The notes under the pieces: model-generated | The model's database searches: none | What the model saw: only the letters and a program-made list of their open reading frames with translations | Told to the model about the DNA's origin: nothing | In this document: positions 24,467 through 33,800 of the stretch, piece by piece | How the letters are laid out: the number at the start of each line of letters is the position of its first letter | Position numbering within the stretch: the first letter of the stretch is position 1 | Source: Aurifilum marmelostoma | Taxonomy: Eukaryota > Ascomycota > Sordariomycetes > Diaporthales > Cryphonectriaceae | NCBI GenBank assembly: GCA_027559495.1 | Contig: JAMXSV010000016.1 | Span: forward strand, 496,001 to 560,000 | Length of the DNA: 64,000 nt | Direction: 5' to 3' | Position numbers and translations under genes: made by a program

Positions 24467-26732
24467 TCAAACGAGGTAAATATCCTCGAAGTCGATTGCA
24501 TCACATATAGACACCGACTGTAAATCATCCCCGCTCTTCAACTTTCCTCCATATCGGCTTTCCAGGAAAGCCTCGAAAAGGTCACGTTCAGAAAATCTAT
24601 GACCCAAATAACGATACAAGTAACCACAACGGACCCATCTTTTCTCTGTCTTTGGTACGCTATGACCAACATCAGGGGCACAGTGCGGGACGAGAAGGAT
24701 GCCTTCGGCCTCATATCCACGACGCCAATGCAGCATCAGAGCTCTGAGCTGCTTTGCCGAAGCTGCTGTGATGGCCAAGCCTTTGCTTGCCTGATTGTCC
24801 CAGAAGATCCCAAAATCCAAATATGGATGCCCCACCGTGCAGACTCTCGGCAACTCACTGTCAATACTATGCCTGAATTCCATCTCCATTAGCATTCCAC
24901 GAAGGTGCAGTATGCATTGCTCCATCGAGTTGGCACGTCCGAAGCTGTCCACACCTGAAGTGTCCATAGCACACACCACTGTTAGTTGCTGTTGACTCGA
25001 GCCGCGCGAGTATATGATTTCATTTTTGCAGCTGACAGGTGACCATGACGGAATGGGATGCCCGGCGTTCCCCCGAAAGCGGTCTTCCGCGATGCCTTCC
25101 TCATCAAATGTATGCCAGAGGAGTTGGCAGATGATGTTGGTTGACCAGACTCCAGAATGAAAGCCGGCACCCTGTAGGTCCTGAGAGAACACCGACCTGA
25201 GAACTCTGGAAAGTCCGGCGATTGCAGGAAGACGATCGTTTTCAAAAGTGACAGATGTTGAGCTGTACAGCTGAAGTAATGACGACCATGCATCAACAGC
25301 GCTCTTCCAGGAACTTATCTGGTGATGGCGTTTCTCGCTGCAGACAAGCTCCCGACTCTCATAAGGTACTCGCCAAGGGGGGCGGTCAACTGGGACTCGC
25401 CAGTCGTATGGCACAGCCACCACATCTGCTGTGCCGTACAGAACAGAGTGGCAGGAGCCAGGACCACTTCTTGATAGACCCAGCCTCGAGAGAGCAGTTC
25501 CGATGACAGTACCTGTCTTCTGAAGCCCTCATCGAAGTTTGGGAGCACTTTCATAATGCTACCACGGCCCAGTCCTTGATCAGCAGAATCTCGCACTAAC
25601 GGCGCAAAGAATTCTTGTTTCTTTGGGAAGAGCGTGCCATCGGAATTTGGGCTGTCTGTAGCAGCGATGTTGAACACGCCACCAGCATAGATATCCCCGA
25701 CCTTGACAGCCTCTCTCTCCCAATCTCGCTTTCGACCATCAGCGTCGTTGTCTTGCATAATGCAGAGAGAATCGATCCAGAGGTACTCGATATTGCAGCG
25801 GTGAATGATTTGGAAGGTTTCTCGAAAGATGCGCGGCAGGATGGACATATGAATGCCATGCCTCATGGTGCTGTAGGAAATCTTGCCGTCGTCGTGGTCG
25901 TCGTGGTGCGATAGTCTGAGAGGCTCAGGCGTGCCCCACCTGTGGCTGAGCGTTGCATATACATATTCCTGTCCCGTTCCGACCTCGACAAGCTGAAGTC
26001 TGTCAGCCTGCTCGACGGGGGAATAGAGAAGTCGGGTTGGTAGGCAAAACTTTCGACCGTCTTGCTTCTTGTGTTCGTCGCACTGAGGATGCGCGTCTCC
26101 CCTGCATGTTTCCACCCATTGCGAAGCGGCATCTAGATACTTCTCGTTTGAAATCCTACAGGGAACTTCATCTATTGAGAGAGGGACGTACTGAAAATGT
26201 GACCCTAATATCTGAATCAGTACTGAATATCACTAACAATTGGGAAGGTAGAAGAGGGAATTCAGCTGCGATGTCCCCCCACTCGTTACATCAACTGAAG
26301 TTCTCGACTTCCAACGCTACAGAAAGGGGAAATGCGATCGAAGTGGTAACCAAGAATTAATCAATAACAAGAGAAGTCTGAAGAAACATGACGAATAATG
26401 CCATTCTTGTAATACTCACAACGATTGACAGGGCCTGACGGATCGCAGACACAGACATGCATCACATCTCCATCTCGAGACACTTGTAAACGTTGTGTGA
26501 ACTGGTCGCCTTCAAGGTCCCATTCTTCCTTGAGCATTGCACACAGCCGACACCCCTCTTCCACGGATTGACAGAGGCTTGCGTATGACTCGGAATGAAT
26601 ATAGGGAGCGGCATAGGGGGCCTGACGGATTGTAATCGAGCACGACTCGCAAAGCCGCGTCTCACGGGTCAATCGTTCGACATCCTCTGATGTTGGATAT
26701 ACCGGGATAGTTCCGTCGTTGCGGGAAGACAT
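24467..26732 (-). CDS. HET-domain (heterokaryon incompatibility) protein, one-base frameshift
   Basis: HET-domain proteins act in fungal non-self recognition and cell death. Exons 26420-26732 and 24467-26222; intron 26223-26419 has a GTGAGT donor and an ATTCAG acceptor. Exon 1 has a cysteine-containing N-terminal segment (CESCSITIRQ; EEGCRLCAML). Exon 2 gives FQYVPLSIDEVPCRISNEKY and then the three HET blocks: VYATLSHRWG; YLWIDSLCIMQDNDAD to IYAGGVFNIAATDS; RGWVYQEVVLAPATLFC. The frame then breaks at the C6 run (G6 on the + strand, 25377-25382). Adding one C continues into the family's usual C-terminal region (TFENDRLPAIAGLSRV) and gives exactly 690 codons. No other stop interrupts the frame. 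It may be an assembly error, but HET genes also decay often. Confidence 0.82.
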
Positions 26733-27490
26733 TGTGAAAAGGGCTGGGATGGCGATGGGAAATGCCGACTCAGCCTTGGAAGCCGATGCAGGGATTGCTC
26801 GCCAGACGTAATCTTGCTCTGAGATGTCGGAATAAAGCTGCTCACGGATGTCTTTAAGCTTTTAGGTCTGAGGGAATGGTTGCCATGCGCAGCACTAGAC
26901 AGGCAAGGCTTGGCTCCCAAACAGTAAATAATGTTATTCATTATTTTCGTGATTGAGGCGATGCGTGCACCTAGCGTATGCAGATACCAAGTATTATTAC
27001 ACCCTCGGTGAGACGAAAACTCCACCTTGGGCGTAGACTGGGCTGACATGCATGGAACTATTGAAGCCACCACCATGCTTGTCTCGGTCCTCGTAGGTGA
27101 AGATCGATTCACAGGCATTGAGGCGCCAGGTATTATGGAGGTCGGAAGAAACAGATTTCATGCAGATAACTCGATGCAGGTATTTACCCCAGGGTATTTA
27201 CTCTTGTCCTTTAAGTTTCTAATGCAACTGGACAGCCAAAGGACCTGGGCACCTCAAAGCCGATGACCCCATCGATACCCCACCTCTGTTGATACCTGCG
27301 GCGGTTTGCAGTACTCAGTATATCAAAACTTAATTTTGCGACCTTTTGAGATTAGAATCACCCATAGTGACTTGATTGCCCTCAGGTGATAGCTGTTTAG
27401 CATTTGCTTGTATAGCATTACCAGATTGATTATCCAATCTGCTATAATATTACTCTCTGTATTAGGTCTAACATCTTCAGTTTTCCCCCA

Positions 27491-27590
27491 ACCCTCGAGT
27501 CTACTGCCCCCAGGTCTACTACCTACAATACTATACTAAGAAATTGATTTCAGATAAGGTACCAGACGTAAGGGCTGCAGACTCGAGGGT
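27491..27590. repeat. Imperfect 34-nt inverted repeat (hairpin)
   Basis: The left arm 27491-27524 and the reverse complement of 27557-27590 share ACCCTCGAGTCT, then GCCC, TCT and ACCT at the same spacing (27 of 34 positions). The arms are separated by a 32-nt loop. It could be a relic of a miniature inverted-repeat element or a palindromic repeat. I see no coding potential and no clear target-site duplication. Confidence 0.7.
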
Positions 27591-28949
27591 AGGTGGCAGA
27601 CCCAAGAGGGGCAGCAGGGAACTTTACAGAAACGAAACACATTGTTGTAATATAGGGTTAGGGTTGTGCATTAACTACGAAACTCGTGCCTATCCTGGGG
27701 GCAACAGTAATATTGAATTTTGAGTTTTGACCCTCGATCACTACGAACCTCTGCAAACACCCTCCTTCCTACATCCAAGGTTACTGCTAATCTCTGTCAA
27801 TACCTCCCGAGTAGCTTGGGTTCTTGTTTTCAGCTTTCTGTATTCTCAGTGAATTACTTTGAAGCCAATAAAGTCATAATTAATCACCATTAATCCGAGA
27901 TGGCTCAGGTCATTGAAATGTCCGCCAAGGCCAACCTATGCGGCAGGCCTTACCCATAATCATGGTATATCAAGTCACTTTCAAGGTTCTTGGACTTTAC
28001 AAAGCAGAGAGTGTATCTCTGGTGGTGCTGTACTCTGATCGCTTTCAAGGCATGTCGATGCCTCATGGCCATGTATAATTTAATTTGAGGTCGGGTTGTC
28101 TCCGATCCCTCTGCAGCAGAATCGAGAGTTGTCCTTTAATCGGGTTGAGGCTCGAATGTCAAGTCGCGTTCGGGACACAACTTTAATTCATCTCACAAAG
28201 CATGCCATTCCTATCCTACAGGTTCACGCGCAGCCTCAAGACAACTTCACCGCAGCTGATCTGGAAATGGTCGTTCTGACCTTATCAGTCTGATGAGAGT
28301 TCTCGCGAGCTAGCGCACGTCTTGGAGGATCGGAGCTTTACAGACCGGGCGTCGAGGGGACATGAACTATTACAGTAATTATTAGATACTACGACTTGCT
28401 CCGTTGTCTTGGTATTTCCTTTATGGTCCCAAGCTTTGTATAGTCTTATCAGCTGGCGTCAATCTTGGGCACGTCCAGTACATTTGAGGAAAAGACGCTC
28501 TTTGACAAGACCAAGACGTTGGAAATAATCAAATGTCGACTATTCATTCACCTTCCCGAGGCGGGTAGATCGACGACCCTGACGTTGCGCTCGTCTGTGA
28601 ACAGGCTATTCCGTTCACCGCATACCTGGCGCTAACTAATTGATGCGAGCAAAAGCAGGTAGTGTGCACACTGTAGCACGTAGTAATATTGTGACACTGG
28701 GACACAGTGGCCCCATGCAGGAGATAATCCACCTGATCACGTGTGGGGGGAAGAGGGAGGGGCAGAGGGAGGGAGAGAGGGAGGCCTGGAAAGTGATGAT
28801 AGCCAGGCAGCCTAGACAGTGAGTACCCTTAAGAGTGGCACAATGTGGCAGGCGCGAGAGAGACCCCGGAAATGTGTCATTGTTTCAGGTCTCTCCTTCT
28901 CCTCATGCCGCACTCCCGTCTTACCAGTGGAGACTGCCTACCCCCCGTG

Positions 28950-28963
28950 CCCCCCCCCCCCCC
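28950..28963 (+). repeat. C14 homopolymer
   Basis: Fourteen consecutive C about 270 bp upstream of the mannosidase ATG. Similar runs occur at 32660-32672 (G13), 37815-37830 (C16), 45728-45739 (C12) and 57677-57688 (C12). Confidence 0.9.
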
Positions 28964-29229
28964 ACTCTAATTTTATCCCCAACGGTTGGTTGTTTGTGTC
29001 TTGTCGACGTCGTTGTTGTCGTCGTTGGTCAGATAATTCATCAGTCGACTTTACATTGTCGTTATTGTTATCGTCATCAACGACATCCACATCCTTGCAT
29101 GTGGCCTGGATCTCCCCTCTTATGTTTCACTAGGCTGCTTCTTCTTTCTCTCCTCCTCCCTCTCTCTTTTTCTCCCCCTGCTCATTACCTGCCCATGCTC
29201 GACAGTGTCGAGATACACGACGACGGACG

Positions 29230-31044
29230 ATGATTAGCCTTTCGCGCAGGCGACATGGGCTGTTCATCGGCGTCGCCTTAATTGTCACCTTCTACCTGCT
29301 CTTCATCTGGCATGGCGGCGACCCTTACTCGTCCTCTTCTTACCGCCCAGGCTGGTCCTACACGGCATCACCCAAAGACGGGTGGCAGGTACCCGAGGAC
29401 TACTTCTGGAAGACGGTCAGTGTTCACTACCCACCAGCCTCGATACGCCCCCTGCCCACGGAGCGGCCTGTAAGCTTCCCCAGGGTCCAGGCCACCAAGT
29501 TCCCCAAGGCGACAGCTCAGGAGCGGCAGGAACATCGCCAGGCCGTCAAGGACGTGTTTGCGAAATGCTGGGCCTCGTACAGGACCAACGCGTGGATGGC
29601 GGACGAGCTTACGCCCGTGTCGGGCTACAGCCGTAACCCCTTTGGTGGATGGGGCGCGACCCTGGTGGACAGCCTAGACACGCTGTGGATCATGGGCATG
29701 AAGGAGGAGTTCAGCGAGGCAGTGGCGGCGGCGGCAGCCATCGACTTTACGACCAGCAAGCTCGACCAGATCAACACGTTTGAGACGACGATCCGTTATC
29801 TGGGCGGGTTCCTGGCCGCGTACGACCTGTCTGGGGACGTCAGGCTGCTGCGCAAGGCGGCCGAGGTGGGCGAGATGCTGTACAAGGCTTTTGACACGCC
29901 CAACCGCATGCCCATCACGCGGTGGTATGTGAACCGGGCCAGGCAGGGCGAGCAGCAGGTGGCAGACGAGCAGGTGCTGATAGCCGAGATTGGGAGCCTG
30001 ACCATGGAGTTCACGCGGCTGTCGCTGCTGACGGGCGATGCCAGGTGGTTCGATGCCGTGCAGCGCATCGCCGACCTCATGGCCAAGCAGCAGGACAAGA
30101 CGGAGCTTCCGGGCCTGTGGCCTCTGATCGTCAACGCCAAGAAGAAGAAGTTTGCAGAGGGGTCGCACTTTACGCTGGCCGCCATGGCCGACTCGACGTT
30201 TGAGTACCTCCCCAAGATGGCGGCGCTCCTGGGCGGCACCCTGCCCGCATACCAGGCCATGTACGAGAAGGCCATGGACGCGGCGACGCAGTACCTCCTG
30301 TTCCGGCCCATCACCCCCACGTCTGCCGACATCCTCATCGCAGGCACCGGGCACACAGAGGTGGAGAGCCGCAAGACGACAGTCACGGTCAACTACGAGG
30401 GCCAGCACCTGACGTGCTACGTGGGCGGCATGTACGCGCTGGGCGGGCGGCTGTTCGGGCGGGAGGCCGACATGGACATCGCGACGAAGCTCACTGAGGG
30501 CTGCGTGTGGGCGTACGGCAGCACCAAGCACGGCGTGATGCCCGAGAAGTTCCGCGTCGCGGCGTGTGTCGACAAGGAAACCTGTCCGTGGGACGAACTC
30601 ACCTGGAAGAAGCAGGTGGTCATGGACGCGGGCGAGACCATCACGCGCGACTTTGACAAGGACATCAACAAGGCCGACACCATCATCGCCGAGAAGCGAC
30701 TCGCTAAGGGTTTTACTGCAATTACCGACGCCCGCTACATCCTGCGGCCCGAGGCCATCGAGAGCGTCTTTGTGCTGTACCGCGCAACGGGCCGCGAAGA
30801 CCTGCTCGACGCCGCGTGGGCCATGTTTACCGCCATCAACAGGATGACGTCCACAGATCTGGCCAACTCGGCCGTCGACGACGTGACCGCGTCGGGCAAG
30901 CCCAGGGCGAGCGACTCGATGGAGAGCTTCTGGATGGGAGAGACGCTCAAGTACTTCTATCTGATCTTTAGCGAGGAAAGCCTGCTCAGTCTGGATGACT
31001 GGGTTTTTAACACTGAGGCGCACCCCTTCAAGAGACTTAAGTAG
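29230..31044 (+). CDS. GH47 mannosyl-oligosaccharide alpha-1,2-mannosidase
   Basis: Trims alpha-1,2-mannose from N-glycans in the ER/Golgi. Intronless, 604 aa, somewhat longer than minimal family members. The N-terminus is a type II membrane anchor (basic residues, then GLFIGVALIVTFYLLFIW, residues 10-27), followed by a stem. The catalytic (alpha/alpha)7 domain begins near residue 95. It carries GYSRNPFGGWGATLVDSLDT, FETTIRYLGGFLAAYDLSGD, HLTCYVGGMYALGG, RPEAIESVFVLYRATG and the terminal NTEAHPFKRL. The threonine of that last motif normally ligands the catalytic calcium. It could be the ER MNS1-type or a Golgi paralogue; the motifs alone do not decide. It is tail-to-tail with the APH gene (286 bp). 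Confidence 0.94.
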   Translation: MISLSRRRHGLFIGVALIVTFYLLFIWHGGDPYSSSSYRPGWSYTASPKDGWQVPEDYFWKTVSVHYPPASIRPLPTERPVSFPRVQATKFPKATAQERQEHRQAVKDVFAKCWASYRTNAWMADELTPVSGYSRNPFGGWGATLVDSLDTLWIMGMKEEFSEAVAAAAAIDFTTSKLDQINTFETTIRYLGGFLAAYDLSGDVRLLRKAAEVGEMLYKAFDTPNRMPITRWYVNRARQGEQQVADEQVLIAEIGSLTMEFTRLSLLTGDARWFDAVQRIADLMAKQQDKTELPGLWPLIVNAKKKKFAEGSHFTLAAMADSTFEYLPKMAALLGGTLPAYQAMYEKAMDAATQYLLFRPITPTSADILIAGTGHTEVESRKTTVTVNYEGQHLTCYVGGMYALGGRLFGREADMDIATKLTEGCVWAYGSTKHGVMPEKFRVAACVDKETCPWDELTWKKQVVMDAGETITRDFDKDINKADTIIAEKRLAKGFTAITDARYILRPEAIESVFVLYRATGREDLLDAAWAMFTAINRMTSTDLANSAVDDVTASGKPRASDSMESFWMGETLKYFYLIFSEESLLSLDDWVFNTEAHPFKRLK

Positions 31045-31330
31045 AGCAAAAGAATACAGAGAGCGAGGGAAAAAGAGAAAGCGGGCGTTATTGGTTTTTT
31101 CTTTCTTTCTTTGTTTTTGTCATTTCTGATCATCTTCGGTCCCTGTACATACAATCTGACTATACCCATGAGCGTTGTATGATAGGACAAGCCATTTACC
31201 TTTCCTTACTTGCAAGGGGAATGAATATGTTTATTTTTGGCTGGTCTAGCAAAGTCACAAGAATGGTAACAACAGTATCCTACAAGACGTGGTACCAACC
31301 ATCCCCTGCTTTCATCTCGTCTTGCCTTCC

Positions 31331-32618
31331 TCACAACTTTCCCTTCTGCCCTTTCTTCCTCTTCTCCTCCTCCACAAGCCTCCACGCCAGCTCCCCCAGG
31401 CTCTTGAAGCTCCCCGCATACCTGCCGGCCACCTCGCTGGTCGCCTGCCTCCTGGCCGCCCTCGCCGCGATCCCCTGCAGGATGGCCGCAGCCCGCAGCA
31501 TGCCAAATGCCACCCCCCAGCTCATCTCGGGGCGCGGGTCATACCTTCCCTGCGACGCCTCGACATACCACCCCAGCAGCTCCTCGCTGGTCGGCAGGCC
31601 GGGCGTGGCGCCGGGCAGGAAGTCGGCACTGTTGGGGAAGTAGGGAAAAGAGAGGTCCGCGTTGGCGGGGCCGCAGCGGCCGGGGCCATGAAGAAGGGAA
31701 AGGTGAGGTTGACAATGTCGGACAGCGGGTGGCCGACGGTGCTCATCTCCCAGTCCAGCACGCCGATGACGCGGGGCTCCGTGGGGTGAAACATGAGGTT
31801 GTCGATCTTGAAGTCGCCGTGGATGACGGAGGCGCGGTCCCTGGGCTGCTGGGCCCGGTCGGCAAAGAAGCGCGTCAGGCCGTCGTCAAAGTCCGGGTGG
31901 ATGGGCCCCACGGGCTGGCGGGTGTCGACGTCCTCGGCGGCGGCCTGGGCGGTGCAGATCTGGCGCCAGGTGGCGAGCTGGCGGGCGTAGAAGTCGGTGG
32001 GCTTGCCGTAGGTGGTGAGGTTGAGGGCCGGGTTGGTGAAGTCTACGGCGTGGAGCCTGGCTAGGGTGGTTATGGCCGAGTGCCATAGGGCGCGGCGCTC
32101 TTGAGGGCTTACGGCTGAGGGGAGACGGGGGTGTTAGCTTGTTTGTCTTTTTAAGCTGAGTCGGAATTAAGTTGCTGTGAATTAATGAAGACAAGGGAAG
32201 ATAAAAGATAGAGGTTTTAACGTACATGGCATCGTGGCGTCCTCGAATATCCTCCCCTCGAGGTACTCCATAATGTAAAACGGCGTGCCAATGACGGAAG
32301 CATCCTCACACAGGCAGTACGTCTTGGGAACAGGCACGTCGGTGGCGTTGAGGGCCTTGATGATGCGGTACTCGCGCTCGACCTTGTGTGCCGTCTGCGA
32401 CAGGAGCTGGCCCGGCGGCTTCTTGCGCAGCACGTACCCCCTGCCGGAGGAGGAGGACGAGGGGGGATCCTGCCTTGGGGGTGAGGAGGTATGTTGGGTT
32501 CGACTGGCCGTAGCCGAACTGTTTGATGTCGAGTGGCACTTGGACCTCTGGGACGTTCTTTTTTAGATATTCCTCGAGGGAGGGGGAGGTCGATGGGCTG
32601 GCGGACGCGGCCGGCCAT
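31331..32618 (-). CDS. APH-family kinase of the ACAD10/11 type (three one-base frameshifts)
   Basis: Aminoglycoside-phosphotransferase-fold kinase of the type fused to acyl-CoA dehydrogenase in animal ACAD10/ACAD11 and separate as LvaA in Pseudomonas. There it phosphorylates the 4-hydroxyl of 4-hydroxyacyl-CoA; that role here is inference. Exons 32226-32618 and 31331-32114. Visible motifs: [13 protein letters not shown] (nucleotide loop), [13 protein letters not shown] (lysine), [26 protein letters not shown], the catalytic [15 protein letters not shown] and metal-binding [13 protein letters not shown]. One-base corrections are needed at G5 32582-32586 (drop one), G6 32461-32466 (drop one) and G4 31667-31670 (add one). 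Together they give exactly 392 codons. The last residues QKGKL resemble a weak peroxisomal PTS1. The gene is divergent from the ACAD gene. Confidence 0.88.
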
Positions 32619-33800
32619 GATGGGGGAGGGAGTATGCAAGAGTGAGAGAGAGAAGGATTGGGGGGGGGGGGGATCGGAGGAGACGATGGACCTCTGGGCA
32701 AGTCAGGGTTTCCAGAAAATGAGGCTTGGGAGTTTTTCAAAAGTCAGGGTCTTGAGGTCTGTGGTGCTTGGGGATGCGAGGCAGTCAAGATGTCTGTATT
32801 CATCGTTGACATTTAAAAAGTATGGGTGAGTGAGGTCGATGGAGGAAGGTTGGAGAGAGTCGAGGTAGTGGCTCGGATAGAATTGTGCCTCGGCTCATGG
32901 TAAAACCCTGGTCCCTAGGCGTTTTGTTGTCTCTGGAGGGGCAGCCTTGATCCCCGTGGGGTCGTGGCTACCCTCTGAATGTGTGGGGGCAACGATGAGT
33001 TGAAGCATATTATACTTTATATAATACAACCTCGGTTCTTATTGTTTCTTTTCCACTTGTTTCCTTGAAGTCTTATATTTTCTTCTTTTTGTTTCTTTCT
33101 GTTTTACTTTATTCATGTTTCCACAGTTCGTCCGGGGAAAGTAGGCCTCGTACCCTAACCCTGACATCTCTTCTGCTATACTAATCATCTACTGAAAGAC
33201 ATCTGAGTAGTCAACAAAGTTATCATACTTAGCATCCATCACATACCCTGTATGCAATTGCCTCGATCTCGAGGCGAACCATTACCCGAGTGTGCCCACA
33301 ATCACGAAGCGCACTCTATTTGGTTTACTACTGTGAAAACTTGACAATAATGATATCTTGGAATAGGGTCACATGTAGGAAAATATGAGATTTGCTTCAT
33401 TAGGTGTGAGCCCGCCATGTTTAGTGGCCGCTATTATCTCACCAAGCAAACTGTAGCTGGATCCATGGCTTTTGGTTTGTGACCCAAATGTTTCAATATA
33501 ACACAGTCTCGCTACATTAATTATACATTCTCATTGGCGAATCAGTCCTTCGACGTGAGGAAATGCTCAGGCCCTTCTACAAATCCTTGCCCGCGACTCT
33601 CTCTCATGTCTTGGTCCTTGCATGTATAATTCCATGGTACATCGACTGCGGCATTGGAGTAAGACTCGGGAGCCCGCATGGCGGGCCGAGGTCTGCAGAC
33701 AAACTCCCCGCCAACACGTCGCAAGGGGATCAGATGGAGTATCGCAACCTTTCTCACAACTCCTGGTCTAATTCAGACTCTCGAATCCTAGTACATCGCC
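32619..33800. promoter_or_regulatory. Shared divergent promoter of the APH and ACAD genes
   Basis: This 1.18 kb gap separates the two divergent start codons. It contains CCTCGG at 32888-32893 and 33030-33035 and its complement CCGAGG at 33686-33691. This is the core hexamer bound by FarA/FarB-type fatty-acid regulators in Aspergillus. About 0.6 hits would be expected by chance on both strands. A G13 run (32660-32672) lies next to the APH start. No gene is seen. Confidence 0.5.

Larger units (their letters stand above)
26733..29229. other. 2.5 kb gene-poor divergent region
   Basis: Lies between the HET gene (-) and the mannosidase (+). It is moderately AT-rich in 27300-27560. It contains an imperfect inverted repeat at 27491-27590 (listed), a two-unit telomere-like TTAGGG element near 27655-27664, and a C14 tract at 28950-28963. 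No gene is seen. Confidence 0.5.

Noticed and set aside
25315..25423. An intron, instead of a frameshift, joining the two HET frames
   Set aside because: The phase-compatible junction with a plausible donor (GTACCT to CTGCAG) is only 32 nt. The 86-nt alternative has a poor GTGGTG donor and would delete the conserved WWLC segment.
27655..27664. TTAGGG-like element as a telomere relic (also near 7722, 33157, 57410)
   Set aside because: Only about two repeat units at each place, too short to indicate an interstitial telomere.
29674..31023. 449-codon frame antisense to the GH47 gene
   Set aside because: Shadow of a strongly supported mannosidase; no motifs of its own.
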